DNA from: Pegoplata infirma
Taxonomy: Eukaryota > Arthropoda > Insecta > Diptera > Anthomyiidae
Direction of reading: 5' to 3'
Length of the DNA: 64,000 nucleotides
NCBI GenBank assembly: GCA_963921195.1
Contig: OY992537.1
Coordinates: 204,376,581-204,440,580 of the forward strand
The notes under the pieces are model-generated. The model made no database searches, was not told the DNA's origin, and saw nothing but the letters and a program-made list of their open reading frames with translations. Made by a program: the position numbers and the translations under genes. Of the stretch, positions 31,856 to 44,429 are shown in pieces; within the stretch, counting starts at the first letter, position 1, and each line of letters begins with the position of its first letter.

Positions 31856-32707
31856 TAGGGTGTTCAGTCGATTAATTCTTGTTCGATTAATCGAACAATT
31901 TTAGACGAATAATTGTTCGATTAATATAAAATTGCTAATTTCGATTAAAGGATTAATCGAAGAATTTATGCCGATTAATCGAATAATAATAATATGGTTT
32001 TTCTGGAAATACATATGTATAATTTTTTAAAAGTTTTAAGTCCAATAAACAAAACAAATGTATGTTACCGTTGGAAATAAAAAACAGTCATGTTTAATTG
32101 AGTGGTCCTTATTTTAAATTTGTTTTCGGATTTTCGCTGCTCCTGAAGCTTGGATTTGTTAAACGACCAAAATAAGTCCCTGATAAACTGTTGGGCCAAA
32201 TCGGTTAACTGTATGACCGCGCTAAAATCGGTCAAACTCTCGAGTTCTGGGCAAAAACGCACTAAATTATAAAAACAAATAAAATTACAAATTTAAGATT
32301 TTCCCAAATGTAAATTTTTTTTGTGACATCGGTAATCCAATAAATCTGTCAAAAAAATTGTTTTTGAATTCTACACATTTTACAAATTTCCAAAATGATT
32401 TTTTTTTTTTAATTTTCTTAAACAAATTAGCAGAAAACTTAAATTTAGAAATGATTTTAATTTTGTTTTTTGTTGTTAATAAAATTTTAAAATACTTGTA
32501 AATAATGTTGTTTATTTACTCAAGTACCCATTTTTTCTAAAAGTGTCGAAAAAATCTTGTAATTTAGAAAATTTCTGAATTTGTAATTATTCGATTAATC
32601 GAACAATTTTAAAATTTTATTCGTTTAATCGAATAATTTAAAAATGGCAAATATCGATTAATCGTTTAATCGAACAATTAAAAAACCCGATTAATTGAAC
32701 ACCCTAG
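31856..32707. mobile_element. hAT-like MITE, TAGGGTGTTC ends, copy 1
   Basis: Ends TAGGGTGTTCAGTCGATTAA and TTAATTGAACACCCTA. A perfect 8-bp target duplication GTAATGAT lies at 31848-31855 and 32708-32715. Subterminal regions are full of TTCGATTAATCGAA words. A 65-residue minus frame at 32065-32262 (RFCPELESLTDFSAVIQ...) has unusually mixed composition and may be a remnant of captured or transposase sequence; it is unrecognised. Confidence 0.93.
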
Positions 32708-32715
32708 TAATGATT

Positions 32716-34392
32716 CAAGAAATTGTAAAAGGTAGCATCATCAAGCTTAAAAACTTTCTAACAAAAGTAATTTTTAGAAAGTTTCGATTCTAGAAGTTGC
32801 TATTCTAAGAGGGTAAAATGTACTTTGGTACTATATTGAGCCAGACAGACTTACCCTAACTTTATGTCAACATTTGAATGAGAAAGTAGAATTTAGCAAA
32901 GAATATTTTTTAAATGTAGCATTTAGTAATCCATTCTTAGAAGAATTTTGAGCATATATTTTCCATTCAATTTCCAACCATACTTTCTCTCAAAAAAGAA
33001 ATTTCCGAAAGAGTAAAGTACCATATTAAAACTAATTGTATGTTAAAGTTGTCGAAAAGAAAGAAAAAAAAAAATCGAAACCTGCACTAAAAAAACTCTT
33101 CAATTATGCATATAAAACATAGGCTAATATAATGGACAGAAACAGAAGAAAAGAACAATTTGTGGAAAAAAGTATTAGTTACTACATATTTGAACTGGGA
33201 GTAAACTAATGATGTTAATGATATAGAAGTTGCTGTCGATGATGACGTCGTCGATGATGATGATGATGTTGGGTTGCCAAGAAAGAAGTGCAATTACGCG
33301 TAACATGCGATTAAAATGGTGTAGCTGAAAAAAACGTGTTGCGAATATTTTATGGAATATTATTATACAGAAAATTTTTTAGACTGCCTTCTGTTGGTTT
33401 TTTCAGTTGCAGGGTATAAAAGGTACAAATTTAATGATATGATACAATTCATTAAATAAACTGAAAACGTGGAGAAATAAATGTATATTCAAATAAGGTC
33501 ACTATAAAGTTGAACATTTTCAATGGGTTGTAACGATAACTTAAAGAAGTTAAGATTTTAAATTAAATGTTTAAAGGAAAATTTAGAGAGAGATATAAAA
33601 TAAATATAATAAAATTAGTCCTATATTTGGAAGTGATTCAAACGGAATGAAATATGTACTTACATGTTTATACCATCTCCCACAAAAGTAGAGGGTGTAA
33701 TTTCCACAGACTGACCTAAAGGCGAATATTGCTAGAATGACTTACAATTAGATTCGATTTTGCTCATTTACCAAATTTATAACTCTTTTGGTTTGGACTG
33801 CATCTCATAGACAGACGAATTGAACTAGTGAATATCGTTTCTGAAAATGTTATTAAAAAAATCCAACGTTTGAATTTCCGGAAAAGTACAATTTTATGCA
33901 AATTTCAAATAGCGATATCTAAAACACCGGTCGACTTATTTTAAAAATTGTTTCTCTTTTATTTTTCGCTACATCGTATCTTCCACAGACTGACGAAAGG
34001 ATAATCGGACATCGCAAGAATTTCTTAGAACCGCTAAATGATTACTTTATGTGGGCCTAGATCCAGATTTCAATGCGTTACACGTGGAATGCTAATGTGA
34101 GTATACCCCCATACTGTATTTGGAGGGTAAAGAAACAATGCAAAATCTGAAAATATCGCAGAGCCTGAGAATTCGTCTGTAGCAAAAGTATCTCGAAGTC
34201 TTAAAGTTTTAAAAACTAAACTACTTTTATTTTAGTTTTCATTTTGAATAAGTTAAATTTAATTTAATTTAAAATGATTTGAATAACGAAGAATTAAATT
34301 AACAAACCTTATAATCACGTATGGTATTCTTTAATTCCTTTGTTACTACCTACATCAGTAAAACTATTTAAGGATTTACTAATTACTACACA
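32716..34392. other. Decayed repeat DNA, no gene seen
   Basis: Contains a GATGATGACGTCGTCGATGATG trinucleotide run (about 33229-33272) that produces a Ser-rich minus frame. Around 33640-34140 there are R-like phrases (GGAATGCTAATGTGAGTATAC, CATCGCAAGAATTTCTTAGAA). No intact element or gene. Confidence 0.5.
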
Positions 34393-35111
34393 TACAGCGG
34401 GCGACAATACATTGGAAACTTTTTTATAGTATATGCATTTTGTTAAAGGCTAAGTTAACAATACTAAACGTTATTATTATCAAATGAGTATTATTTTAAA
34501 AAATGCTATAATTTAAGCTAAATGACGTCTAGATTGAGTAAATAATGAATGTGTTACGAGGGTCGATGTCGAAAATGAAATAATTTATAGACATTTTTCA
34601 GAAAATTTTTAAAAAATATTTCCAATTCGATTTTTTCCAAGTTAAAACATTAGAAATTTAAAAAAAAGGTTTTTTTTTTCAGTGATCCCTACATAACATA
34701 TTTTTAAATAATACTCGTTTGATAATAATAATGTTTAGTAATGTTAACTTTGTCTTTAACAATTTTTTTTTTTTTTTTTAAAGAAGCAACACTCAGGCAA
34801 TTCTGCCTATCAATTACTAATGTAACCGTGAGCTTCTTTCGGAAAGGGGATAGAAGAGAGATGAAAGATTTGAAAGATAGAAGCGCTTCAGTATGGCAAC
34901 ACTGTAATTGCGCGTGTTGATAATTTTGAGTACAGCTGTTGCATCGCCATCTGTTATTGATCTGGCGAATTATTTTTGAAGCTATGTTTATAGCCATTAT
35001 TTTATTATTTTACTTCGTTGACGTTTTAGTGCAATTTATCAACGAAGGAGGGTGCTGCGATAGATATTAGTCATAAATAGAAACTAATAAATATCTGAAA
35101 AAATGTTGTTC

Positions 35112-36270
35112 TGCCTGAGCTGAGAATCGAACCCAGGCTTGCTGGCTATTAGTTCAACGTAGGGTGTTCAATTAATCGGGTTTTTTAATTGTTCGAACAA
35201 TCGATTAATCGGAAATTATCATTTTTTAATTATTCTATTAAACGAATAAAATTTTAAAATTAATCGATTAATCGATCGAATAAGATCAATTACAAATAAA
35301 GAAATTTTAAAAATCAAATCAAGAAATTTCAAAAATCAAATCAGGAAATTTTAAAAATCAAATTAAAAAATTGTAAAAATATAAAACTAAATAAAGGATA
35401 TATTGCTGTCTAAAATAAAAGAGTGAGCCTCCTGAAATTTGGCACGAATATGTCTTATGGTCCGAGGCAGGTCAGGTTCGTAAATGGGCAAAATCGGACC
35501 AAGGGGAAAAAGCCCCCCCCCCCCCTTAATGAACTAAACCAACCTCTGAAAAACACGATTTTTTAACGTGTTTTTTATATTTTTGTTACACAAGAGAAAC
35601 ATGTTTATGCAGGAAGAAGTTCAGAGTCCTGCACAAGGACCAGGGAGACTAAAAAATTAAGTTAATTTTAGGGCTTGGATATAAAAAAATATTTAAATAA
35701 TGATAAAAATGCATAACTTTAGTGCAAAAAGCATAATAAACAAATTAGTAAACATTTTTTGAGAGGAGGAAGTGTCCCATAAACCCCTCACCTAAGCCCC
35801 CTAACCCTTTTTAACATGTTGGAGGGTATAAAAGATTCGACACATCCGAATTAAACATCCCTACTTGTTTTAACTAAACTTGTGACTCCAAATTGCAGAT
35901 TAATTCTCGGGCATGCTTTTGCCCTTGGATTTTAAAAGTGACAATCTCTTAATATTCTGAAACTTGTAACGAATATTCCATTCTCTGATATGCTTTTGCA
36001 AATTATTTCCCCAAGAGAATAGACTTTGACTTAAAAATTTTAAAAAACTATGCATATTTAACAAAAAAAAACATATCAAAAATATTTGTTTCACGGATAA
36101 GATTTTCGATTAATCGGCATAAATTCTTCGATTAATCCTTTATTCGAATTAAGCAATTTTTTTAATAATCGAACAATTATTTGTCAAAAATTGTTCGATT
36201 AATCGACCAAGAATTAATAGGTTGAACACCCTAGTCCAACGCGCTAACCACTAAGCCACAACACCCTCAA
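35112..36270 (-). pseudogene. tRNA-like sequence split by a MITE
   Basis: On the minus strand the two halves (36242-36270 and 35112-35159) join into a tRNA-like sequence. It has an A box TGGCTTAGTGGTTAGCGC and a T arm CTGGG-TTCGATT-CTCAG with all five stem pairs possible (one G-T). The acceptor strands do not pair, and no working tRNA is predicted. It may be a tRNA-derived SINE head. It was hit by the MITE at 35160. Confidence 0.6.
35160..36233. mobile_element. hAT-like MITE, TAGGGTGTTC ends, copy 2
   Basis: Same family as 31856-32707: ends TAGGGTGTTCAATTAATCGG and GGTTGAACACCCTA, with interior TTCGATTAATCGA words. The 8-bp duplication GTTCAACG / GTCCAACG (35152-35159 and 36234-36241) has one later mismatch. 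It contains an R-like GGAGGGTATAAAAGATTCG...TACTTGTTTT end at 35820-35872. No transposase. Confidence 0.9.
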
Positions 36271-36569
36271 AAAAAACTTTTTTAAATTTCTAATGTTTTA
36301 ACTTGGAAAAAATCGAATTGGAAATATTTTTTAAAAATTTTCTGAAAAATGTCTATAAATTATTTCATTTTCGACATCGACCCTCGTAATACATTCATTA
36401 TTTACTCAATCTGGACGCTATTAAGCTTAAATTAAAGCTTGATAAATTACCTAAATAACATATTTTGAAATAATACTCGTTTGATAATAATAATGTTTAG
36501 TAATGTTAACTTTGTCTTTAACAAATTTCATCTACTATAAAAAAATTTCCAATGTATTGTCGCCCACTG

Positions 36570-37725
36570 TATATAGGCATGATTTACGTACATATATCGC
36601 ACCTTTACTAAACCGCTTATAATCTTTACACATTTGTTTACACAATACAACATTGAATGAACATTTTCGTTTTATATCTCGTAATGAATCTACAATTTCT
36701 GTAGGCAATGAGAGTTGGAGGTGCGGAAGATGAGTAATGTAAATTAATTAAGCTAATTTGATGCTAAAGATAAAACTGTAGGAATGAAATGGTGTGAGTA
36801 ATGTATACTACTATTTTGTACTTTAGAACATCAATAGCGAATCAGCATTTGCGTTTGATGGAGGGATTTCTTTATAAATTTAAAATTTTTAAATTTATAA
36901 ACCAAGTTGCGAACACTTTAAATGTCTTTATTCATTTTATATATATTTCGTCGAAAATCAAAATCTTCGACAGTGCCGTTTTTGAAAAAATTTGCATTAA
37001 AACTCAAAAAAATTTACATTTCAAGCTTATCTTCAAAACGATGAGGTTTATAAAAAAATTACTTAGACAAAAATTGTTCCTTGGGAAAAATGAAATAAAT
37101 CTGCAAATTCTCATTTTGCAATTGCAATGGTTTTGTTGCCAAAAATTGCACTTTTTATTCCGATCGAAAAACTTCTTGTTTTCGGTAGAAATTAACGAGT
37201 TGTAAATACCGCTATTTTTTGCCAAAATTTTGAAAAAAAAATATTTGGCTATCTAAAAAACTTTGAAAATTTATTGGTCAATAATACGAAAAAACGACTC
37301 TCTGAAATTTTAATAGCATCAAAATGAAGTTCTTAATTTTAATACAAAATTTTGTTTTTGGAAATCCATGGTGTCCTTTCCAGAAAAAAAGGTTTTCAAA
37401 ATTATTTGGTGAAATTTTTTAAAAAATTATTATTTTTACAAATTTGAAATCTTAATAATTTTATCTACAATACTGCTTTTATATGTTTTTTTGTACGACT
37501 TACGGTTTTCGAGCACAAAAATGTTAAAAAAAACTGGCTAAAAGTCAGTATTGTCAAAAAAGCGCTTTTTTAATCGCTGTGTTAACAATTCGTTAATTTT
37601 CTGCAGAAAACGCGAAGTTTAAATCTCGGAATTTAATAGTGCAATTTTTGGTAAAAAGACATTGCAAGATGTGAATTTGCTGCTTTATTGCATTTTTCTA
37701 AAGGAATAAGTTTTGTCTTTAGTAT
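36570..37725. other. AT-rich spacer with an unrecognised 134-residue frame
   Basis: The longest frame, 36801-37205 (+), reads mostly Phe, Ile, Lys, Leu with no domain, and an overlapping minus frame of 73 residues is equally open. I judge both accidental. No repeat edge identified. Confidence 0.45.
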
Positions 37726-37765
37726 TTTTTATACCCTCCACTATAGTGATAGAGGATATATAATA

Positions 37766-38998
37766 GAGCGGAGTGAATTGTTCGGAGCAAAATTTTTGAC
37801 AAAATCGTCTAGGATATTTTGATTCTGCATAAAATTCTTAGAAAAAATGCCGAACAAACCATGTCTCAAAAATCAGTTTTGACCCAATTTTCAAAAATAG
37901 TTTTGTACGATATACGCCTTTTCCATTAATCAGTACGAGAAAAAGGGTATTTTTTGACCTGGAATCTTTAGATTGCGTACATAGATACACTATGGAGCTA
38001 TTTAGACATTCCCATTTTCAGTTTTATTAAATTCCAAAATCTCGCGATTTTCATTTTTTAAAAATCACAAAATATGAAAAAGTAGTGTAGTTTGATGAGC
38101 GATAACTTCTTAAGTAAACATCCGATTTTTAAAATCAAAATTGAAATTAAAAGCTTAAGTCCTCTACATTAAACTTGAAAGTTAAAACAAAAGTGTGTTA
38201 TTAAAAAAATGCATTTTAAATGCAAATGCATTTTATTAGTGCATTTTCGTCAACTTTCACCTCTTTTGATTTTTTTTTAAATTATCATGTTATGAAGTAT
38301 GACATTTTTCCAAAAAAAACAGTCATTATTTTAAAAGGACACAAAAGTCTTCTATTTCTAATACTTGTTAATAAATGATTTTAGGATTTTCAACTCGTTT
38401 ATCAAAATACTTTGAAGATCTATAACTCCTTAAGTAAACATCGGATTTTGATAATCAAAATTGAAATTGAAAGCTAAAATCCTCTACTTTAAACGAAAAA
38501 GTTTTAAAAAATTGTGGCAATAAAAGAATGCCACAATTTTTTGTAGATTTTTAAAAAATTAAAATCGCGAATAAAATCGCGAGTTTTTGGAATTTAATTA
38601 AACTGTAAATGGGAATGTCTAAATAGCTCATTAGAGTATATGGCTTCATAATAAAAAAAAAAAACAAATCTGAAGACCCAAGTCCAGATTTTTGTTTTTT
38701 TAGCGCCCTCTAGCGGCGGTTTAGAGCAAAATAAGTATCAAATATGGATTCCCCGTACCCAAAAATACCAGGTACACCTCCTAATACAAAATAAAAGCAA
38801 AATTCGTTAGTAAAACAGTATATTCCAAATAATAAGCCCAGCTAAAAAAGTCGTTTATCGTGCAAAACTATTTTTGAAAATTGGGGGGGGGTCAAAACTG
38901 ATTTTTGAGACATGGTTTGTTCGGCATTTTTTCTTAGAATTTTATGCAGGATCCGAATATGCTAGACGATTTTGTCGAAAAAAAATTACTCCGCCCTA
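37766..38998. mobile_element. 1.2 kb foldback element, first insertion in R
   Basis: Arms of about 280-400 bases are inverse copies: GACAAAATCGTCTAG, AAATGCCGAACAAACCATG, CTCAAAAATCAG and TTTAGACATTCCCATTT appear on the left and inverted on the right at 38580-38990. Tips AGAGCGGAGT / ACTCCGCCCT. The flanks TATATAAT and TATATAAG suggest an 8-bp duplication with one mismatch. Not coding. Confidence 0.85.
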
Positions 38999-39060
38999 GT
39001 ATATAAGTTAATCATTCCGTTTGTAACACCTCGAAATATTGGTCTAGGACCCCATAAAGT

Positions 39061-40811
39061 ATATCGTCCATTCCATGAGACATTTTAAAAAATCTGACCG
39101 AAGGTCTTCCGATTTTTGTTATATTTTTCATACATATACTCTATGGAGCCAATTTCAAAATTCATCCATCAGATCGAAAATATTCAAAAAACTCGCGATT
39201 TTATTCACGATTTTCGTTTTTAAAAAAGTCAAAAAAATGCAAAATCTGTGTAACTTTGAGCAGTTTTATTTTCTAAACTACTTATCGCATTTTAACAATC
39301 TATAGCGCATACGAATATTATGTAAGTCTATTTTAATTTCTAATAAACTGGAAAAATATTGGTGGTTTAAAAGTGCATTTTATATGCAAATGCAGTTTTG
39401 AAGTGCATTTTGCGAAACTTTTACCCCTTTTAATTTTTTTTTAATTATCATATTTGGAAAATTTAGAATTTTTGCTACAAAAAAATGTTTTCATTACAAT
39501 GGACCGAAAATGTATGCTATTTTTAATATTTTTTTTAAAAAATACTTCCTTAAGTTTCCCTTATAAAAATTTGTATTTTTTAAATTATACCAAAATCATG
39601 TAAAAAGACATGTTTATAAACCGCTATATTTACAAAAGTACTAATCGTATCTTATTGTTTTTATGTACATTAAAAATGTATTTTTTTCTATTTTTGCATA
39701 TAATGACCGCAAAAATTTTGGTGCTTCAAAAATGCATTTTAAATGCAAATACAGTTTTGAAGTGCATTTTTCAAAACTTTTACCCCTTTGATTTTTTTTT
39801 TAATTATCATATTCGAAAAGTTTACAATTTTTACTACAAAATTATGTCCTCCTAATAATGGACCCAAGGTGTGTGCTATTTTTTTAAATTTTTTAAAAAA
39901 GTCATGTACTTTCAGATTTTTTGGTTTAATTTAAAATATTAAAATTTGTTTTAAGGAAATTTTTAAAATTTCTTTTTTTCTTTTTTCACACAGTGGGTCC
40001 ATTATTAGGAGGACATTATTTTGTAGTAAAAATTATAAACGTTTCGAATATTATAATTAAAAAAAAATTCAAAGGGGTAAAAGTTTTGAAAACTGCACTT
40101 CAAAACTGCATTTGCATTTAAAATGCATTTTTGAAACACCAACATATTTGTGGTCATTAAATGCAAAAAAGGGACAAAAATACCTTTCTAATGTGTATGA
40201 AAACAGTAAGATTCGATTAGTACTTTTGTAAATATAGCGGCTTAAAAACATGTCTTTTAAAATGATTTTGGTATAATTTAAAAAATAAAAATTTTTATAA
40301 GGGAAACTAAAGGGAGTATTTTTTAAAAAAAAAAATATTAAAAATAGCATACATTCTCGGTCCATTGTAGTGAAAACATTTTTTTGTAGTAAAAATTCTA
40401 AATTTTCGAAATATGCTAATTAAAAAAAAAATTAAAAGGGGTAAAAGTTTCGCAAAATGCACTGCAAAACTGCATTTGCATATAAAATGCACTTTTAAAC
40501 CACCAATATTTTTTCAGTTTATTAGAAATTAAAATAGACTTAAATACCATTCGTATGCGCTATAGATTGTTAAAATGCGATGAGTAGTTTAGAAAATACA
40601 GCTGCTCAAATTTACACAGATTTTGCATTTTTTTTACTTTTTTAAAAACGAAAATCGTGAATAAAATCGCGAGTTTTTCGAATATTTTCGATCTGATGGA
40701 TGAAATTTGAAATTGGCTCCATAGAGTATCTGTATGAAAAAAATAACAAAAATCGAAAGACCCTCGGTCAAAAAATGCCTTAAATTACCAAATGTCTGGT
40801 GGAATCAACGA
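39061..40811. mobile_element. 1.75 kb foldback element, second insertion in R
   Basis: A nearly complete palindrome centred near 39940. Inverse pairs include GAAGGTCTTCCGATTTTTGT / ACAAAAATCGAAAGACCCTC, CCATCAGATCG / CGATCTGATGG, and CTATATTTACAAAAGTACTA / TAGTACTTTTGTAAATATAG. Each arm carries two AAATGCATTTTAAATGCAAA-type direct repeats. The flanking R sequence (AAGTATAT | ATATATATTCATAATCC) shows a TA-rich target. Frames in the arms are mirror artefacts. Confidence 0.88.
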
Positions 40812-41285
40812 TATATATTCATAATCCTCGATTGATTTTAAGACAATCTAGCGATGTCCGTCCGTCTGTCTGTCTGTTGAAAACACGCTAACTTTTGAAA
40901 GACTTTACGTAGGTTCCTGAAGTTTTGCATATATGTTGGGCATTTGCCCTGTCAGGTTGGTGTTGCAATACAGCAAAATCGGACCTTAAATTCACGTGTT
41001 GAAAACCCGTTAAACATGTCTTAAAAACATTGGTAGGTCACAAAAATATTTTACAACGTCTTTTAGTCACTCAAAAATATTTTTACACTAAAACAAAAAA
41101 AAAATACACTCGAAAAAAATTTTACACTCAAAAAAAATTTAGTAAATTATTTTTTTTTTTTTCAAAAATTAAAAAAAAAGTTTTTTTTACACAACATTAA
41201 ATATTTCTAATCAAAAACGTTATTTGTTCACGTTAAAAAATTTACTATTACATAAAAAGGGCATTGTGGAGGGAATTCATAGATT

Positions 41286-42548
41286 CTCTCATCATTTTCG
41301 AGATATTAAGCATTTTACTAATAAAATTGGAAATTTTCAACTTTTTGATGTGATTAATCTTACAAGGAGTTCTCGGGAATTGACGGAATTTTCTGATACA
41401 TACTTTACGAGTTTTCCTTGCAAAAATAACAAACTTTTTTTATCGCATATATTTTTTGGAACTTCTCAATATGCGTCAAAACATGTTGTCGCCATAATCA
41501 GTTTTAATAAAATTTTTACTCTAAAACGAAAAAAAAAATTGCCAAGAAAATTTTCAAAACTTTTTTAAAATTTTGCTAATATCAGTTTTAATGGAATTCT
41601 TTACTCCAAAATGCAAAAAAAAATGTCAGTATGGAAATTTTAAAACTTTTTCAGGAACTAGATCATTTTGGTTCAATAGGTTTAGTTGCCTCTGCAACTA
41701 TGTTCAGTTTGGTACACATCGGAGAGGATTATCCGTCCCAAGATTTTATCATTAAATTATTTTTTAGAATTTCCAAAAAAATATCTATATGAAAACCGTT
41801 TATTAAATTTTTTTGTTTTCAATTTTTTTTAGTAATTTTTCTAAATTTATTTTTATTCCTAAATATTCCACATTATTCTCTATTTTTTACAAATTTTTAC
41901 AACATAAACAAATTGATGTGCCTAATTTGCCATAATAACAAAATCTTTACCTTAATTTGATGGCTTATTATGCTTAATACCAAAGCTATTATAAGCTTAA
42001 GCCTACTTGATAAGGGGGAGAGAGAGGGAGGAAAAATTGAATTTATGAATTTCATTATGTATTCAATATTAAACCACAAAACACATCCTTATAACAAATC
42101 ATTTACGTTTTAATAACAATGACAAAGATATGATTTTATATGCTTGTATATTATGAGCCTTTACTAACACATTCTTAATCATATGAATATTTTATATGTG
42201 TATAAAGTGTATTCGTTTGTGTGTGAGCGTATAAGTGAGTTTATTGTAATTTTTCATATCCTTAACACATACAGAGAACAAAAAAAAATTATATTATCAT
42301 ACAAATGTGTTTATTTATTATTATTTTTTTTTGTTGGATAAACGTGTAATACTTATTTAAGAAATTTATATGATTTTTTTAGATTAGAGTCAACTGAAAT
42401 TTTCATAAAAAAAAATTAATGTTAAATACAAACTTTAAAGTAACATATTTTTATGATAAAATTAGTTAATTTCCTATTAAACTCTGTAAATTTTTTGTAT
42501 ATTTATTTTTTGTTTATTTTTCAGTCCTCTCTATTATCTATTATACAC
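41286..42548. other. AT-rich spacer, unrecognised frames
   Basis: 41224-41568 (+) is open for 114 residues with slightly mixed composition (HHFRDIKHFTNKIGNFQLFD, SRELTEFSDTYFTSFPCKN) but no motif. It starts inside the R repeat and is probably accidental or an old TE piece. A purine run GGGGGAGAGAGAGGGAGG lies near 42013. Nothing else supportable. Confidence 0.4.
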
Positions 42549-44412
42549 TAGGGTGGCTCGTTTTTGGGCTTTTCTCTCTGATCAAATTCTAATACCCGCC
42601 AAAAGTGTCGGTCCCCTAAGGGTAACTCACATGCAAAATATCACTCCGATCGGAGTTTATCTTCTGTCTCCACTTTGAGCCTCAAAATTGGGGTTTTTGG
42701 AAAAAAGGACTTTTAAAAAAAAAAAAAAAAAAAATTTAAGTTTTTTTATTAAAATAATGAAAAAAAATTTTTTCTATAATATTTGATCATAAATGCTTAA
42801 ATATGAAATTTAAAGATTTTATGGTATCATTAACCCGTTCAAACTTGATGCCAAAAAAATGGCATGATTTTGGGGGCGTTCTCAAAACACCTTTTTTCAA
42901 AATTTGAAAATTTTATTAAAAAAAAATTTTAAACATACCATTTTTTCTTTCTGAATTCATTAAGAACACCTTGGAGAAGAAAAATGTGATATATGGCGGA
43001 TATCCGTCGAGCCGCTTTTTGGGAATCGCGGGGGGAAGTTAGCGGATTTCAAGGAAATGGTGGTTTTATCAATAATTTGGATTAATAAAATCTTATAAAT
43101 TTAATTTTTGGGCAAATTAACTGTTTTTTGGTGTCGTGGCATTCTATTAGATAACTTTAAGTCTGTCATGAAATCTTACCGATCTAGGACGTCTTTAACC
43201 CACATTGGCTGGGGGTCAAAAATGACCCCCGCAAGAAATTTGAAGTTTAGAGCTTAAATTTTGTACTATAAACAAGTATAAAACGGCTTTTGTGTGTTTT
43301 ACCTCAACTATTATTTCATATTAATATATTATCTTTAAAAAAATCGTTAACCCTTTTTGGTAGGGGGTCAAAAATGACCCATTCAATAAAAAATATAAAT
43401 TTTGTTGATATCAAAAAATTCAAGCACTATGCCGAAAAGTTTTTGCCGGGGTCATTTTTGACCCCTGGCCAATGTGGGTTAAAGATATCTTAAACAGGCG
43501 AAATTTGAGGGCTGATTTAAAGTTATCTAATAGACTGCCACAAATTAATTTTCTATAAAAAATATATAATTTTTATTGAATGGGCCATTTTTGACCCCCT
43601 ACCAAGAAGGGTTAACGATTTTTTTAAAGATAATATATTAATACGAAATATTAGTTAGGGTAGAAAACACAAAAGCCGTTTTATACTTGTTAATTGCACA
43701 AAATTTAAGCTTTAAACTTCAAATTTCCTGCGGGGGTCATTTTTGACCCCCCGCCAATGTGGGTTAAAGACGTCCTAGATCGGTAAGATTTCATGACAGA
43801 CTTAAAGTTATCTAATAGAATGCCACGACACCAAAAAACAGTTAATTTGCCCAAAAATTAAATTTATAAGATTTTATTAATCCAAATTATTGATAAAACC
43901 AACATTTCCTTGAAATCCGCTAACTTTCCCCCGCGATTCCCAAAAAGCGGCTCGACGGATATCCGCCATATTTCACATTTTTCTTCTCCAAGGTGTTCTT
44001 AATGAATTCAGAAAGAAAAAATGGTATGTTTAAAATTTTTTTTTAATAAAATTTTCAAATTTTGAAAAAAGGTGTTTTGAGAACGCCCCCAAAATCATGC
44101 CATTTTTTTGTCATCAAGTTTGAACGGGTTAATGATACCATAAAATCTTTAAATTTCATATTTAAGTAGTTATGATCAAATATTATACAAAAAAATTTTT
44201 TTCATTATTTTAATAAAAAAACTTAAATTTTTTTTTTTTTTTTTTTAAAAGTCCTTTTTTCCAAAAACCCCAATTTTGAGGCTCAAAGTGGAGACAGAAG
44301 ATAAACTCCGATCGGAGTGATATTTTGCATGTGAGTTACCCTTAGGGGACCGACACTTTTGGCGGGTATTAGAATTTGATCAGAGAGAAAAGCCCAAAAA
44401 CGAGCCACCCTA
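42549..44412. mobile_element. 1.86 kb hAT-like foldback, TAGGGTGGCTCG ends, 8-bp TSD
   Basis: Perfect ends TAGGGTGGCTCG / CGAGCCACCCTA and a perfect 8-bp duplication TTATACAC (42541-42548 and 44413-44420). Arms of about 650 bases are nearly identical inverted copies (for example GATCGGAGTTTATC and its inverse, GGATATCCGTCGAGCC / GGCTCGACGGATATCC). The central 43195-43770 carries five GGGGTCATTTTTGACCCC-type palindromes. YARNG ends plus 8-bp duplication fit hAT. No transposase. A one-arm relic is at 1568-2158. Confidence 0.94.
43195..43770. repeat. Cluster of five GGGTCA-AAAA-TGACCC palindromes
   Basis: Copies near 43211, 43363, 43448, 43582 and 43733 read GGGGTCAAAAATGACCCC or its equivalent inverse, some flanked by CCCACATTGGC / GCCAATGTGGG. 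They form the symmetric centre of the foldback element. Each is an inverted pair of GGTCA half-sites spaced by four bases. Confidence 0.85.
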
Positions 44413-44429
44413 TTATACACCATCTACAG

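Larger units (their letters stand above)
34395..36569. mobile_element. Mariner/Tc1-like foldback element with TA target
   Basis: Ends CAGCGGGCGACAATACATTG and CAATGTATTGTCGCCCACTG are flanked by TA. The inverted arms are about 290 bases (34395-34685 and 36262-36569). A 70-bp piece of the right arm (TACTCGTTTGATAATAATAATG) is repeated in direct orientation at 34700-34765, so the element is rearranged. The centre holds a tRNA-like sequence and a hAT-like MITE. No transposase frame. Superfamily assignment rests on TA and the CAGTGGG-type end only. Confidence 0.8.
37726..41285 (-). mobile_element. Dispersed repeat R, inverted copy split by two foldbacks
   Basis: Three pieces of R, in order: 37726-37765 (ATACCCTCCACTATAGTGATA), 38999-39060 (CCGTTTGTAACACCTCGAAA, ATTGGTCTAGGACC), and 40812-41285 (TTCATAATCCTC, CAATCTAGCGATGTCC, GTCTGTCTGTCTG, ATTCACGTGTTGAAAACCCG). 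They line up with the continuous copy at 8487-9335 once the foldbacks at 37766-38998 and 39061-40811 are removed. The terminal TTTCTACTTGTTT is lost near 41285. Confidence 0.85.

Noticed and set aside
33087..33293. Ser/Thr-rich 68-residue minus frame
   Set aside because: Comes from the GATGATGACGTCGTC trinucleotide run.
36801..37205. 134-residue frame
   Set aside because: A/T-driven composition, no motif, and an overlapping minus-strand frame is equally open.
39610..40365. Pair of similar frames on opposite strands
   Set aside because: Mirror images produced by the palindrome at 39061-40811; not conserved proteins.
41224..41568. 114-residue frame with mixed composition
   Set aside because: It starts inside the R repeat, has no recognisable domain and no sister copy that I could find; possible old TE piece but not supportable as a gene.
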